From NCBI GenBank assembly GCA_034638255.1, contig JAWPGT010000013.1, positions 310,001-374,000 on the forward strand: 64,000 nucleotides of DNA, read 5' to 3'. The translations under genes and the position numbers were made by a program. Source of the DNA: Coprinus comatus (taxonomy: Eukaryota; Basidiomycota; Agaricomycetes; Agaricales; Agaricaceae). This document shows, in pieces, positions 1 through 12,610 of this stretch (positions are counted from its first letter, which is position 1; every line of letters begins with the position of its first letter). Below the pieces are notes generated by a model. That model saw only the letters and a list, made by a program, of their open reading frames with translations. It did no database searches and had not been told where the DNA came from.

Positions 1-895
1 AGAAGCCATCGATTTGAGGAAGCATCTTGCCTCGATGGGCCCCTCCAACACCAATTTCGTCTTTTACGGTTCCGCAAAGCCGCATAGTCGCCGTGTTTTG
101 AGACTTTTCAGAGCTAACATTGCGCATATGTTTACCAGAAGTTTGAATGCTGGCTATCACTGAGGAACACAAACACAACTCGACAACGGACTGCTCTGAC
201 TTTGGAGATTAATAGGCCTGGCCTCTAGGTTCTTTGTTTTCCTCGGGAACGAGGGCCTGGTTTCCTATCCAAAACAAGAAAGCGACTAGGCTGATACCTC
301 ATCTTGCAACTGGGTTACTGGATTTGAACAGGGTCTCCACCGTCTGGCCGTGGCTGATTGGTTTTTTAGCCATATATCAACAATCTTTTCGACCGAAGAT
401 CTGCTTGTCTTCTCAGCCGGAATAGGCTTTAAGGACAAAGTACGGCGTTCACTTACAGCATGCCCGCTCTTTACTTGTAGAGTACCGGCCTGCATGATTT
501 GCTTTAGGTGCTTCCCGAGTAGAGCACTAACATCTTTACAAATTCCGGTGCAACAAATTCGCAAGCTGTCCCTCTGACTCTCAATTGACCTGACAACGAA
601 GGACCATCAGAAGCCCAGCGTCGAGATCCGCGTAGTCTCCTCCTCTTCCCAAAGAAAACCGCTTTTTGCTAAATACTTTGGTCTCCCGGCAATCTTGCCG
701 TCCTTCCAGGCAAGGAAGTCCGGACCTCTTTGACGTCAATTAAACCGTCAATTAACGATCCAGCATTCTACCCTCCTTTCATCTCTGTCCTCACGTCGCT
801 CTCCTCGCTTCTCTCTCACCAACAGCCTTCCTCGATTCCTATAAACCCTTCCAACCCGTCCTGGCCGCATTTCCTATTCTCAATTTTCTGTCAGC
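1..895. other. Upstream region, no gene supported
   Basis: No open frame here combines an ATG, splice signals and a recognisable domain; the longest frames are about 60-90 codons on both strands and look random. The last 150 bases are rich in C and T (pyrimidine tracts such as those around 770-890), as expected for the 5' leader of the Mei2-like gene that starts at 896. The region is probably promoter plus 5' UTR, and bases near the left edge could belong to the end of a gene outside the window. Confidence 0.5.
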
Positions 896-3800
896 ATGTC
901 TGTTCACCATACTCAATCACGACCCAAGAGTGACTTCGAGCAACTCAAAGTACATCCCTCAGCCACTCTCCATCACCCAAGGTCCCACCCACCGCGCTTA
1001 CAACACTCACCTTCTCTGCCTAACATCCGGTAGGTCAACTTGACAGCGGACCAATATATGCCTCTCTGTCACTTTGCGGCAATATGCTCACGACATCAGC
1101 TTTCCTCCCCACTCAGGACCATTGCCGGCTGGAATATCGGCAGCAAAACGAATAACCCAAGCACATCTTCATCGTCCACCTACTCCTCCGGCTCCTGTTC
1201 CCAGCTCGCCACCAAAAACGCCGCACATGACAACCCCCGACGGTCACAATGGTATAGTCTCTGGGCTAGAACAATTTTCATTGAAAGACGAAGAACTACA
1301 TCACAGCTCTACTATCAAAGACACCCCCCTTGATACTCGCAAACGCCGGAGGGATCGTACCGCAATACACCATTTGTTGACACCACCCCTTACACCATCA
1401 TCTAGCATCAATACGACGACTGGAAGTGTTGAATCTACTGATACCAAGCACGCAGAAAACTTGCAAGTTCTGCGAGAACTGCAAGAACCGACTGCCACAC
1501 GATATCTCTTTGTATGTGTGTCTTCCTCCTTTTACGAAGCACTAGTTCTTATTGCCCAGTTATCAAACATCTCGAGTGAAATCGAGTCGATTAATTTACA
1601 GATAACCATTACGGATGCACTCTCCAATCTACAGCCGCGCAGAAATACAAAATCTTTGGGCACTACAGATGATAAATCCAATTCCAGTTGCATCAAGGGT
1701 TTTTTTCTACGCCACGTCGAAACCACTGGGACTTTGTTCCTTGCCTTCTACGATGTCCGCGATGCACTCACTGCCAGCGCTATATTGCCACACAGGTGTC
1801 ATGGATTGTCTGCTGAATATAAAGACGAGCAACAAGATAAATCACCTGATGTGTCAGAGCGGCTTCACTGTCGCTTCGTTACCGCGGAGGAATTGGTGAA
1901 GGTTAATTAATTTCACTTACTTATGTCTTAAAAATAACTCACGCAACACGTTCCATTTCCCATGATAGACTATAGGAAATTCAACTTTCCTGGCGACCAA
2001 TGATGGAGATTTCCTGCTCTCTGTGACCTCACTCAATGACCCTAGTAGTGACCCAAACCTCCAGTCATGTGGTATTAATGTACACACATTGATCAAATAC
2101 CTTGAGACTTATGGTGATCTTCGCCTCTTTATGCCAGAAAAAGAGTCTGACGGGAATGAGGTTGGTTTACACATCTTTTCTGTATAGTTGGAAGCTTACA
2201 TATACCAGCAAACTTTCTCAGTCGAATTTTTCGATGTCCGAGATGCCAACGAAGCATACATGGCGTTGGACGGTCAAGTTATATTTGGGATGAAGCTAAA
2301 AACTTCAGGACGGGTGACAAAGGAGTCTCCTCAAGCCGGCGAGGTTGAATTAGATGACATACCGTTAAACCAAGACCCAGGACGCTCGGACACTCCGCAG
2401 TGGAACCATCAGCCTTCTGCCAGTGAATCACATATACCAAAGCTTAGAACTCCAATTGGGCCCGCAGGAGAAGTTTCTCAAATGCGAGGTCGCTTTATTT
2501 GTCATTCAAAGAGGACCCGCCCCAGAGCAGTCAGTGTCGGAAATGAGGCTGCTGCTTCACCTCCAAGGAACTCTGATAGGCAGCCCAACGCATCGCCCAC
2601 AATCTTCTACACCTCCTTCGACTTGAATGGCTCTTATGTTAACTCACCTTTCCCCACTCAAGTTCGAAACCCGAATGAACATCGCACAAACATCCCCGAA
2701 AACAACGGCGAAGTCATAGAATATAATGATGATAATGTTAAAAATAGGGGGGAACTTCAGCAATCCTGTTCCATTGCCGAGTGCCGTTATTGTCCATCCA
2801 AGTTCCACGACACATCATCAGTACAGCGTTCATACAATCCTCCTCTCCTTAACTCCTCCTTCATCAATCCGATTAACCCAATGCCATTTTCTATGCAACC
2901 TCCACCTCCAGTTTTCATTGGACCCAACGAATTTGAAGGACAATCGCAAGGGGTCTTCCCAACTCCGAACTGGTTGTTTGATCCCAATTTACTACCTCCT
3001 GCTATTAATGTGGACATGCTCAACACAGCGTATGGGCATGCTGCCGTCCCAGTTGTTCCGATGGAGCACCGGTTTCTGGAACAGAGTCGTTTTATGCCAA
3101 ATCCACTTGCTTATCCCTCGATGTCTTCGACGCCCATTCCCATTCAAACGCAACCTTCGGTCATAGATATAGCTGTGGAATTGGATCAAGACATTTTTAT
3201 CGACAATCCCGCGGAGTCATCTGTGACTTTAGACAGCGATACCAACCTCAAAGTCGGTACGACAGCAGCGGGTCAGAACGATCGCAACACCTTGAATATT
3301 CAACGTATTGAGGACGGACTCGACACCCGGACGACGGTCATGATTAAAAATATACCGAATAAGATGACGGCTAAGGACTTGATTCAATACATCAGTGAGG
3401 TGTGCCCGCGCAAGTTCGATTTCTTGTATCTCCGAATGGATTTCAAAAATGGTATGTATATTATTGGTGTCCTTTTCGTTCGTTTTTGAAGTCAGTCTCT
3501 TTAGGATGCAACGTTGGTTACGCCTTCGTCAACTTCATTCGAGTTCAGGATATGCTGTACTTTGCAAAAGAGCGGCTTGGGATCAAATGGTAGGTGAGAC
3601 AACGTCTGTTCAGGTACTGCTTAACCATTGAATACAGGAACATGTTCTCGAGCGAGAAGGTTCTTCAGATGAGTTACGCAAATTATCAGTTAGTACTCAC
3701 TTCTTACCCGTTTACAAAATAACCTAATGATACTTCTCAAGGGGTAAAGAAGCCTTGGTCGAAAAATTCAAGAATTCCTGTATCATGGATGAACGTGAAG

Positions 3801-4108
3801 AATGGCGTCCAAAAATATTCTACTCAAGCGGGCCCGAACAAGGTCTACCGGAACCATTTCCAGCTCCTACTCATCTGCGGAGGAAAGAGCGGAGCTTGCA
3901 TAACCGTGGTGCTTTGTACGTCCCCGGTGCTTCCGGTTCTGTCAACAATGGCAATGGCTACTTGACTAGTCCATTGTGTAGACAAGAATATTCTTCAGGT
4001 TCTTCCAAATACCTTGAACATAGGAGGCATGGCCATACAGATAGGAATGGAGTAGATTTACTTGGTGGAGGAAGAAGAAACAAATTCAATTATCAACCCT
4101 CTGCGTGA
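896..4108 (+). CDS. Mei2-like RNA-binding protein
   Basis: Eight exons join to a 941-residue protein; introns lie at 1030-1099, 1512-1559, 1902-1968, 2161-2208, 3452-3504, 3590-3637 and 3689-3741. RRM1 starts near residue 179 (RYLF, then SNISSEI after intron 2). RRM2 lies near residues 297-390 with the RNP-like stretch TFSVEFFDVRDA. The C-terminal Mei2-type RRM begins near residue 735 (TTVMIKNIPNKMT, then FDFLYLRMDF and GYAFVNF). That C-terminal RRM is diagnostic of the Mei2 family, whose fission-yeast member binds meiotic noncoding RNA and promotes meiosis. The N-terminus and the linker between RRM2 and RRM3 are Pro/Ser-rich and probably disordered. A role in sexual development or fruiting is inference from the family. 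The start at 896 is the ATG that gives a frame-preserving first intron. Confidence 0.9.
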
Positions 4109-6304
4109 AGAACTTCAGTTCACTGGTTGGGTTATTTCTAATGCTTTGCTTTATCTCTTCTTCTCCTGTACTATACAAAATGAATAACGAATAGAGTGTG
4201 CTGTTGTTGTTTCCTCCTAATTTCTGAATAAACTCACCAATTATAATTGGGGAAGTAATACTGTGTTTGCATAAGATTACAAAGTTAAAGTCAAGAAACA
4301 TCATATGACGAGAATAGAGTTGAGTTAGAATATATTGATTGGTCACTTGAGACCGCCTTTGGCGCTCCAGACCTCACGTAGTGGGCTTGCGCGTGGTGTT
4401 CATTTCTTATGCATGTTTAACATGATAAGTAAGTATAATTAAGGAAAGAACGCCCCAAAGTTGTGGACGAATGAAAACGTTTCATTTCATCACGTGAAAA
4501 TCGACTCATGTATGGACGTTTTACTGCAAAACAACTCGGGAGAGGGACCTCACTACGTTCGGTGAAAGATCCGAGTAATATATGTACATGTGCACAGAAC
4601 AACAAAAATAACGATGAGACCTAAAATAGTGGAAACAGTGTTCCACTAAAACCCCGAATGATAAGATGGCGAATTTAAATGTGTATGGTTGATACAAGAT
4701 CATTCTAACATTGGAGGTCCAATCAGTCAACAATCGTAGGGCTTCGGTGAATGAACAAGGTACATAGGAGGAAGATATTAAAGATAGTAATACATAGGCC
4801 ATGTGGATCTCCTCCACTTAGTACTTGAGATTGGAAATCGGAAATCGGGAACTTGAAAATGTTGATGCCAATTCGGTCTTATTATTTTTCACAATCACAA
4901 GAAGAAAAAAATACGTTGCGCATTACTTCACTTAAGCGGACCTATAGAAGACTTTCACCTGTCTCTAGGAAATACTCTGAAATATACTACCACTGTGTTC
5001 GGCTAATTGTGTCACTTTCTAAAGTTAACCCAAGGCGGGAAGTTAATTTGGTCTTCGGTGGAATTTTTTTTATAGCAAGCTGTCAGTTCTACGCGCCGGC
5101 TACCACGATTTGATATCAGTAAGATGGATCATGTATTGGGATTGGGGGTAAAAATGCGTACTACATAATGATGTGACAAAACGAGTTGCATTAGGTACCA
5201 AACAATTTCTTCGGAGATAGTTAGGCAATACTTGGCTTGCCAACTGGGACAATCAACTCAAGTCTCAAATGGATGTTCGAGGATGTTCGGTCAACTTAGA
5301 TACCGTGGTTATCATACGGATTTACCTCCGGGATGTCACCTGTACATGTCAGTAATGTATTATCTGCCGTAATTCTTGCCACTCAGGCTGTAAGTGGCTC
5401 AGATTGTATCTTCCGAAATTTTTGTAACGTACCAAGACAATGATCACGAAAATCTTGGGATAAGTACTTACTCATATGCTTTTTCTTGACCTTGGCATGT
5501 CGTCATATGACTCATACTTGGATAGAACCCAGAGGACTACATGAAACCACATTTCCCAGGTACTGCCGTGCGGCGTGATAGTAGTCACTAGTAGTCAAAT
5601 CCATTCTTATCGGACAGACTGGCCACCCATTAATCAATATACTCAATCCTTTGCCTAAATGCATTTCTAATACAATTACCTATGAGCTGATTCCATTAAG
5701 CTTATTGCTTGTTTTAAGCTAAATATACTCATCAAATAATGACAATTGGCTACCGGTCACCAGACGTATAATGGGAACGGAAATATATTAATAACTACAA
5801 CCTTCCCTGACTGATGAACTTACTTAAGTATAAATTTCTATCAGACGGGCACCCAGCTTCCCGCCGGTGACCGTCAAACCATCTAGTTATCTAACGCATG
5901 GCAGAAGCTTTTTATCCGCTTACTACTAGAAGAATGCCCCGTATATATCAGCAGAAGCTGCAAGGCACTCATGTGTATCGTACCGCCGGTTTCCACGGCG
6001 TCTGGTCGAAGGGACCGACCATTACGTAGATAAGCAGAAATCGATTTGCCGTATTCGCCAAGTCTAAGAATAAATGAAGTCAAAAATAAATTAATACAAA
6101 TACACTAATCTGGGACAACATTCCCATCGTCTGGAGCAGAATAAAAATAGCCGGCGGCACGACGTACCCTTCAAGGGTATATTCTCTCAAACTCAGACAC
6201 CTAATCGCTGTTTGGTTCTTCCAGTGGCAATGCCGAAGATCAGATAGTCTCCTGAATATAATAGGTACCTCTAGCATCCTATTCCAGCTTCTGTTGATAC
6301 CACA
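4109..6304. other. Intergenic region, about 2.2 kb
   Basis: No convincing coding frame is visible. Frames of 60-100 codons occur on both strands, but none has a family motif or a coherent set of splice sites. The sequence is AT-rich with a few short direct repeats (for example the GGAAATC doublet around 4832-4850 and the GGATGTTCG doublet around 5272-5290). The right end is presumably the promoter of the transporter gene starting at 6305; the left end holds the 3' UTR of the Mei2-like gene. Confidence 0.5.
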
Positions 6305-7975
6305 ATGTCTGACGTCCCAAGCACACTCAAGCCTGCACAAGTCGCCCATGTAATGGTTGATTACGCCGTTGCAAAACACAAAGATAGATATGAGTCCATC
6401 TTCGTGAAATCGGTGAGCCTTTCCCTTGGGATAATTCTAATTGACTCGTCACCTTACTTATTCGTTTCCCCAGGTTGCTGCTGGAGTTATGCTTTCCTTT
6501 GGAGGTTTACTCTCTGAGATAATTGCTGGAGGTTCAGTACGCTTGCATGAGACGGATCCGGGAATTGTCAAAATTATCTCGGGGATGGTGTTTCCTGTGG
6601 GGTTGATAATGTGAGTAAAAGTTGATTGTTAGTTAGCTCTTGGTGTTGGAGAAGACTGATTTTTCTGCTCAAGGATTGTCCTCCAAGGACAGGAGTTGCT
6701 CACGAGTAACATGCTGGTGTGTCACTAGTCTCTTTACATGATTAATATGTGGTTGATCACACATTGCGCAGTACTTTCCCATGGCCGTACTAGTTAAAGC
6801 CGTTCCATTTTGGAGTCTTTGCTTGAACTGGCTCATAGGTGAGTTGATTATAGACAAGGGGTGGGTAGTAGTAGTATCTCACAAGACTGTAGTTTTCTTT
6901 GGTAATCTCGCCGGAAGCCTCTTCTTTGCAGCAATTCTTGTGCACTGTAAGTAACCCCTTTGGGAATAGCTCTGACACCTAGTACACTCAGTGTATTACT
7001 ACTACTCGGCTATTCCTCACAACTATCGCTTTTTACAGACAGTGGAATTGTTTCTGCGGAACCATATGCTTCCTATATCCAACAATTTGCAATGTAAGTC
7101 TTCATTCTAGGCACTTGGTCGTTGGAAGCGCAGACCTAATTACAATGATTTTTAGTACAAAAGCTAAAGATCCTCAATGGCACCAAATATTTCTTCGAGG
7201 CATTGGCTGTAACTGGTTGGTCAGTGTGGCAGTCTGGGTATGTGAATATCTACTACTGTAACATTGATATTATCGATTGATACGGGGGCGTGTGTAGCAA
7301 GCTGCAGGTGCAAAGGAAACCACGTCTAAGGTAAGTTATTCTCACTGAGGTTGATTGATTCGCATGAATCACACACACGACAGGTCATCGCGGTGTGGAT
7401 TCCCATTTTTGTATGTCCTTTCCATTCGAACAGTTTGCCATTGGATTAATCCCAATGAATGGAACTTGTCATCTAGGTTTTTGTTGCATGTAGTTTCGAC
7501 CACAGTGAGTAATTTGTTATACTAGTAGGTTTACAGTGTGAATAGTGCCTGATATTTCAATGCGCCAGTCATCGCCAACATGTTTTCCGTTCCTCTTGGA
7601 ATGATGTTTGGTGCTGATGTATGTAGATCTTTCAAAAATATTGTTAGAAAGTCACTGACAGAGCTTTCGTATGGTTTCCGCTTACAGTTGTCGGTCAGTG
7701 AATATATTAGCAAGTAAGTTTCCCAAAATAAGATGTTGCAAAGAATTTGAAGTTCAAAAGATAATAATAGATCGCTGTTTGCTTCGTTTTTCGGCAATAT
7801 CGTTGGAGCTCTCCTGGTTGCTCTTCCGGCTACTTACATGTATCTCAGCGATTATCAAGCAGGTGGTTACAAGTCTGCAGAGGACGGTGAAAGCTCAAGC
7901 AACAAAAGCTCGAGCACGTCCGGAGAGCATATAGTTAACATGGGATTCGACAAATCCATGCCCAATGATGCATGA
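6305..7975 (+). CDS. Formate/nitrite transporter (FNT) family channel
   Basis: Thirteen exons (introns at 6413-6473, 6611-6673, 6717-6771, 6839-6892, 6947-7038, 7094-7155, 7238-7297, 7331-7383, 7411-7476, 7505-7568, 7619-7687 and 7714-7770) give a 304-residue membrane protein. FNT hallmarks are visible: an N-terminal helix with FGGLLSEI, the loop MIVLQGQELLTSNM, the conserved NWLVSVAVW segment, and FDHIIANMFSVPLGM in a later helix. FNT proteins are pentameric channels with six helices per subunit that pass formate, nitrite or related small monocarboxylates with protons. The fungal substrate cannot be read from sequence. The C-terminal tail is Ser-rich and hydrophilic. Four internal exons are 26-33 nt, so automatic gene finders are likely to break this gene. 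Confidence 0.9.
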
Positions 7976-8132
7976 TGTGTACTTTTACTTGTCTTTTTGG
8001 AAGCAAGTGGAAGGGTATATATTGTAAACGACACATGTACCTATTGCATGTTAGTATGTACTTCCTTGAACCAATTCAAAAATTGTCTACCTATACATCA
8101 CTGAGATGATGGAGATAAAACTGGGATTATGT

Positions 8133-9462
8133 TTAGGCTGCCGTTACCCACTCGGCTATGGCCTTGAGGGTATCCGTGCGATCTGGCTCGTGCCAGACGA
8201 ACACAAGATAATCATGGGCACCATCGGGTGCTTCATAATAACGAACATTGCCCTCGCCTTCCTGCACTCCATTTCCTTCACCCAGTTCTTTGAACATCCG
8301 GTCACGGAGAGTACGTATTTGGTCGAGGAGAACTTCTGCCCCTCCGGCAACAATGAAAGTTCGAGGGAAGTCCTTGAAGTCTACAACAAGGGATGGATGG
8401 CGAGAGGCAGGTGAGATGTAGGGATTAATCTCGGCGGCTTCACGGCCATGTGGACCAAGGAACGCGTCTTTAGCATACCTGAATCCATCGGACCCGGGAT
8501 GGCCAAGATAGTCGGATGCTTCACAGCTAGAGGCGGAACCATTTGGGAGCTGATCATGGCCTGTACCAAGATCAGCCCATGGAGAGAGGAGCAGGAGGGC
8601 GCTTGGAGGTTCTGGAAGACCGGGAGTACCCTTGTTGTCGATAAGGTAGCGCGTGAGTGCATGAGCAAGGTTTCCACCGGCAGAATCTCCTTCAACTATG
8701 ATATCAGAAGGTGAGAAACCAACTTGTTTTACAAGATAAATATAAGCAGACAGAGCGTCGAGGAGGGCAGTTGGGAAAGGGTGAGTGACGGTGAAGGGTT
8801 TCCCAGAAGACAGCCGATATTCAACCGAGAAGACACGGTGAACAGGTTTGACATGTTCAAGAAGACCACGTGCAATAGCAGCGGTGGGATCCTTAGGATG
8901 TGCGGAGAGACGGATGTACGCGCCGCCATGAAGAGCAAGAACAACTTTTTCTCCCGCTTTGGGAGCTGCTGCGACTTTAATGTTTTGGCCTTTCTTATGA
9001 AGCCAATAGCCGGGCAATCGGACCGACTTGACATTTGCCTTGTCTGCCCAATGCTTGAGGTTTCCGACAACAAGGTTGTCTGGCACTGCGGATATCCATA
9101 CACCATTGACATTCGTACCAGAGGTAATGGAACGGTGGTCTGGAGTAATGATTAATGCGCCAGCCCTAGCTAAGTGGTGAATTTGCGAAATAGCGTATTT
9201 AGAGCATTGCTTACTCTGCCTGAACTGCGAAAATATGGCGCACAATTTTGATCATTACGGTGCGTCGGATGTCCCAGCTCTTCCTCGGACGCAGAGATCT
9301 ACATACTCTCGTAATTGAGTGTTTAGATATATGATTAAGTGGATGAACGCACCTAGGAATGCCCAGGAGAATCCATAGTGGTACGCGTACGAAGACTGTT
9401 GACAAAAGCTGGTATGTCAAGTAGAGAGCTTTCAAAGGCTGGTTACGATAACTGTGAGCCAT
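8133..9462 (-). CDS. Alpha/beta hydrolase (hormone-sensitive-lipase-like)
   Basis: Three exons (introns about 9299-9352 and 9166-9214) encode 408 residues. The oxyanion-hole motif HGGAYI, the nucleophile elbow GDSAGGN and a C-terminal DGAHDYLVF carrying the catalytic histidine are all present, with a plausible acidic residue in VLLDQIR. This pattern is the HSL/alpha-beta hydrolase fold-3 family of carboxylesterases and lipases acting on short acyl or sterol esters. The first exon encodes a hydrophobic stretch (YLTYQLLSTVFVRVPLWILL) typical of the N-terminal membrane anchor of fungal members, so ER or membrane location is likely. Its natural substrate is unknown. It is convergent with the FNT gene (157 nt between stops) and divergent from the Emi1-like gene. 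Confidence 0.88.
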
Positions 9463-9597
9463 GGTTAGTATGTGGGAGGGATAAAGAAGAAAAAATGGCT
9501 AACACATGAAATCAAACGGACTGAGTAGAACTGACATTTGATTTCCAAAAACGAATTCCCTGTGTAACATCAGGTCACGTGTCACCTTCTTTCCACT
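9463..9597. promoter_or_regulatory. Short divergent promoter between hydrolase and Emi1-like gene
   Basis: Only 135 nt separate the two oppositely oriented ATGs, so both transcripts must start within this interval or inside the opposing leader. A CACGTG hexamer (E-box type) lies in TCACGTGTCACC near 9575-9586, close to the Emi1-like start; its use is untested. Confidence 0.45.
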
Positions 9598-10095
9598 ATG
9601 TCCAAGCTGGGGTTCGACGCTGTTGTAAAGCAGGAGGAAGAACGTCTTCGGACACTACACCCAACGACGGATGACATTCCAGGATGCATAAATCTGCTTG
9701 ACGAGTATCTTTCATGCTCTGGTATTTGAATCCACGCTCTCCCCTTTTTTCTTCGCTCATTACATGGACAGCCCTTCGTTCGCAGGTCAAGTCGATATAT
9801 AGATTTGGTCAACGGCCAGAGTGTTCTCCAAAGTTCAACGAATTCAAGTTCTGTTTATCATTGAAGTCCTTGCATCCAGAAGAACGGCGAGATGCTTGGA
9901 TTCGGCGGCGCGCCGAGTGGTGGGCACATCGACGAATGGGGAAAAGTAGTGAAGATGTTTGGGATATTAGAGAGTAAGTAGTTTGACCTTGCTCGTCTGG
10001 ATGGTATTGTGACATACTTGTATTGTGCCAGGAAACCCCTCGAGTCTTTCCCAATTCCCATTACGGAAGAGCTTATGGCGAGTATGAACAAGTAA
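9598..10095 (+). CDS. Emi1-like (DUF3128) twin-CX9C protein
   Basis: Three exons (introns 9722-9771 and 9974-10031) give 129 residues. Cysteines occur in IPGCINLLDEYLSC (CX9C) and later in PECSPKFNEFKFC (CX9C), followed by the basic EERRDAWIRRRAEWWAHRR helix. This order matches the DUF3128/Emi1 family. Yeast Emi1 is needed for full IME1 induction, and such CX9C proteins are usually small mitochondrial intermembrane-space proteins imported by Mia40. Function here is inferred from family only. A nearer acceptor at 9785 would create a stop, so 9771 is the correct one. The C-terminus contains FPIPITEELMASMNK. Confidence 0.82.
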
Positions 10096-10902
10096 AAACG
10101 CCATCCTTGATTTGGTATTGTATGATGGGTTCTTACAGATGTTCTTGAAGCTTGAAGCACTGGTAATCCACATCAGATACCAAGCAAGGAGACCGCATGC
10201 GCTTCCTTGTCATTTGTTTATCTTCTTTCAAGACTATTGTAACAGTCGGGCCGAATACAGCTTTGTCCTTAACATTTGGCTGCACTCTGACCTCAACACA
10301 TTGCACGCACAAAACACGTCATCCAAGTCGTCGGTCACGATGTATTATTTTTTTCGCAACCATCACTTTTGTCTTGTAACCCGTCTCTTCTTCTGATTTT
10401 CTCTTGGCATAGCTGATAGCATACTTGGTGACATCTCCTTATCTCACAAGCCTACGGACTGGTAATCGGCTCAATTGCCTCAAGTGCTACCTGACTGCTA
10501 CGTACCTGCATTTATATATCCTGTGACCCTTGGGTATTAGGAAGCCGCCCACTTACAGTGGCTCAGTATCTTCCAAGGATTATCCCATATTACTATACTG
10601 CGTATATGAGGAATAACAATACTCGAGGATCCAACCGGCTAAAGCGATTCCTGTCCTACCACATGAATACGTCAAGTGATACTACTTGGTTCTTCAGTGA
10701 TAATCCTTCTTGTACTCAAATGAAGTGTCCTCGTGCTGCAACTTCCAGCTTTAATGCATGAAGGGTTGACCGCGTGTATCCACCACTCTACATGTGGTGA
10801 CGAGCATGATAGAATGTTCTGACTTTGCTCTGAGTTTGGACAATAGATAAGTATTTAATCATGAATCTTGCTATTCTTACTTGCAACCCCTGCTCGTTGA
10901 AC
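10096..10902. other. Intergenic region, about 0.8 kb
   Basis: Frames of about 60-95 codons are present but lack motifs or splice structure, so I call no gene. It holds the 3' UTR of the Emi1-like gene and the promoter of the secreted protein starting at 10903. A frame opens at an ATG at 10861 in phase with that gene; the start at 10903 is preferred because it begins directly with a signal peptide. Confidence 0.5.
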
Positions 10903-12440
10903 ATGAAGGTTACTTCCGCTTTCCTTACTCTTGCCTTGGCCATCGTCTCCCATGCCGCCCCCGCGGTGCCAGATGATACCAAAGCTACCTCGACGATGAC
11001 TAGTGCTATGATAGAGCTCCGTCAACTCAAGGAGAAGTCATGGGCTAGGCAGAAAGAGCAAGGAGTTATTGCAGCTGAATACGCCTCTGTAGCTGCAGTA
11101 TCAACTTGCACCAACGGCTATGTCAACAATACTTATCGTTGCTCAAACGTCGATCTATATGGCTTCCTGAGCCATCAAGCTCTGGGTTCATCAACGGTAT
11201 GCTTTAACAATTATTTACAACATGATGCTCATTTGTTCCGTTTAGCGCGTTGGTAATGATGTTTGGGGATGGGCAAAGAATGGCCGGGAATTCGGCCTCG
11301 TTGGGCAGACCGATGGTAAGCATTTATATGGTTCAATTCCTCTACCATGATCGACCAAATGTCCGTCTAGGTACCGCTTTCGTCGAGGTTTTGTCGGATG
11401 GCAGTTTGAAGTACATTGGACGTCTCCCGACACAAACACGCAATTCCTCTTGGAGAGACATTAAAGTTATCGGGGATTATGCTTATATTGGATCGGAGGC
11501 CGCCAGCCACGGTCTTCAGGTTTTCAACCTTAACCTCCTCCTCACTACCACCACACCTCGTACGTTTGCTCTTTCGGAGCTTACTGCTGCCTTTACTGGG
11601 TTTGGAAACAGCCATAACATCGTTGCCAACGCCGACACAAACTATATCTATGCTGTTGGGTCCGGTTTTTGCAGTGGCGGTCTCTATCAGGTCAATGTTG
11701 CCAATCCAGCTGCGCCTACCAATGCTGGGTGTGTCTCTGGCGATGGTTACGTACATGATGCACAGTGTGTTATCTATAATGGCCCGACCACTGCCTACCA
11801 AGGCAAGGAGATCTGCTTCGGCTATAACGAAAATACACTCACCATCTATGATGTTACCGTCAAGTCAAGCCCGAAAATCATCTCCCGTACCGCTTATACT
11901 GGCACCCGCTACACTCACCAAGGCTGGTTGGTCAGCGACAAGATGGAGTATCTGCTTCTTGATGACGAGCTTGATGAGTACTACAACACTGCACCTGGTG
12001 GTAACGCCAAGACCACCACTTACATTTGGGACATCCGTAACCTTGTCGCACCAGTAAACACAGGTTACTTCAAGTCTAGTGACAGATCTATCGATCATAA
12101 GTAAGTCATTTGACATAGACCCTTTACCAGCAACTGGAATGCTGAGCTCGAAACTAGTCAGTACACGCTCAATGGCTTGACCTACCAATCCAATTATGCA
12201 TCTGGTCTTCACATTGTTGATATCAGTAGCATCCCAAGCTATCCCAACGGCTCGCGGGTCAAAGAAGTAGGCTACTTCGATGTTTACCCAGAAGATGATT
12301 CCTCACCAATCAACGATTTCTATGGAACCTGGAGCAACTACCCATACCTATCCAGCGGTTACGTCCTTGTCAACTCCATCGAGCGTGGTGTCTTCTCTGT
12401 CAAATACACTGGTCCTACGGCTGCTTACACCAACTATTAA
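10903..12440 (+). CDS. Secreted LVIVD/choice-of-anchor-B type protein
   Basis: Four exons (introns 11197-11245, 11316-11370 and 12101-12157) give 458 residues. The N-terminus MKVTSAFLTLALAIVSHAAPA is a clear signal peptide. The body has beta-propeller-like repeats: VGNDVWGWAKNGREF, RDIKVIGDYAYIGSEAASHG, NIYAVG-like and DAQCVIYNGP segments, and the conserved SIDHN...NGLTYQSNYASGLHIVDIS that typifies choice-of-anchor-B proteins with LVIVD-type blades. Fungal relatives are often labelled 'regulatory P domain-containing'. It is probably a secreted or wall-associated protein without known catalytic activity. The third intron has an earlier in-frame acceptor at 12130 (30 nt), but the 57-nt version restores the family motif DHN-Q-Y and has normal length. 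Confidence 0.8.
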
Positions 12441-12610
12441 ATATTTAATGGATGTACAATACAGTAGATAAGTAGTGATGAAATGTGATGAAATGAGCCA
12501 TAAATAGACGTTGGTTTTCGGAGTTCGAAACGCGCTTTTGAAGCTCCGTCGTAATGAGTATACAACGCGTCAGGGTTCGCGTCTTTATCTATCAACCGCT
12601 GCTGTGATAC

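Noticed and set aside
286..577. Overlapping frames of 60-92 codons near the left edge
   Set aside because: No domains, no coherent start or splice signals; composition unlike the coding exons nearby.
2161..2187. A 27-nt intron in the Mei2-like gene ending at TGTATAG
   Set aside because: Too short for a basidiomycete intron; the acceptor at 2208 gives 48 nt, keeps the frame and fits the other introns of the gene.
11416..12057. A 213-codon frame overlapping the secreted protein gene
   Set aside because: An out-of-frame shadow of exon 3; the overlapping real frame has the signal peptide and family motifs.
12101..12130. A 30-nt intron in the secreted LVIVD-type gene
   Set aside because: A later acceptor at 12157 gives 57 nt, keeps frame and restores the family motif DHNQY.
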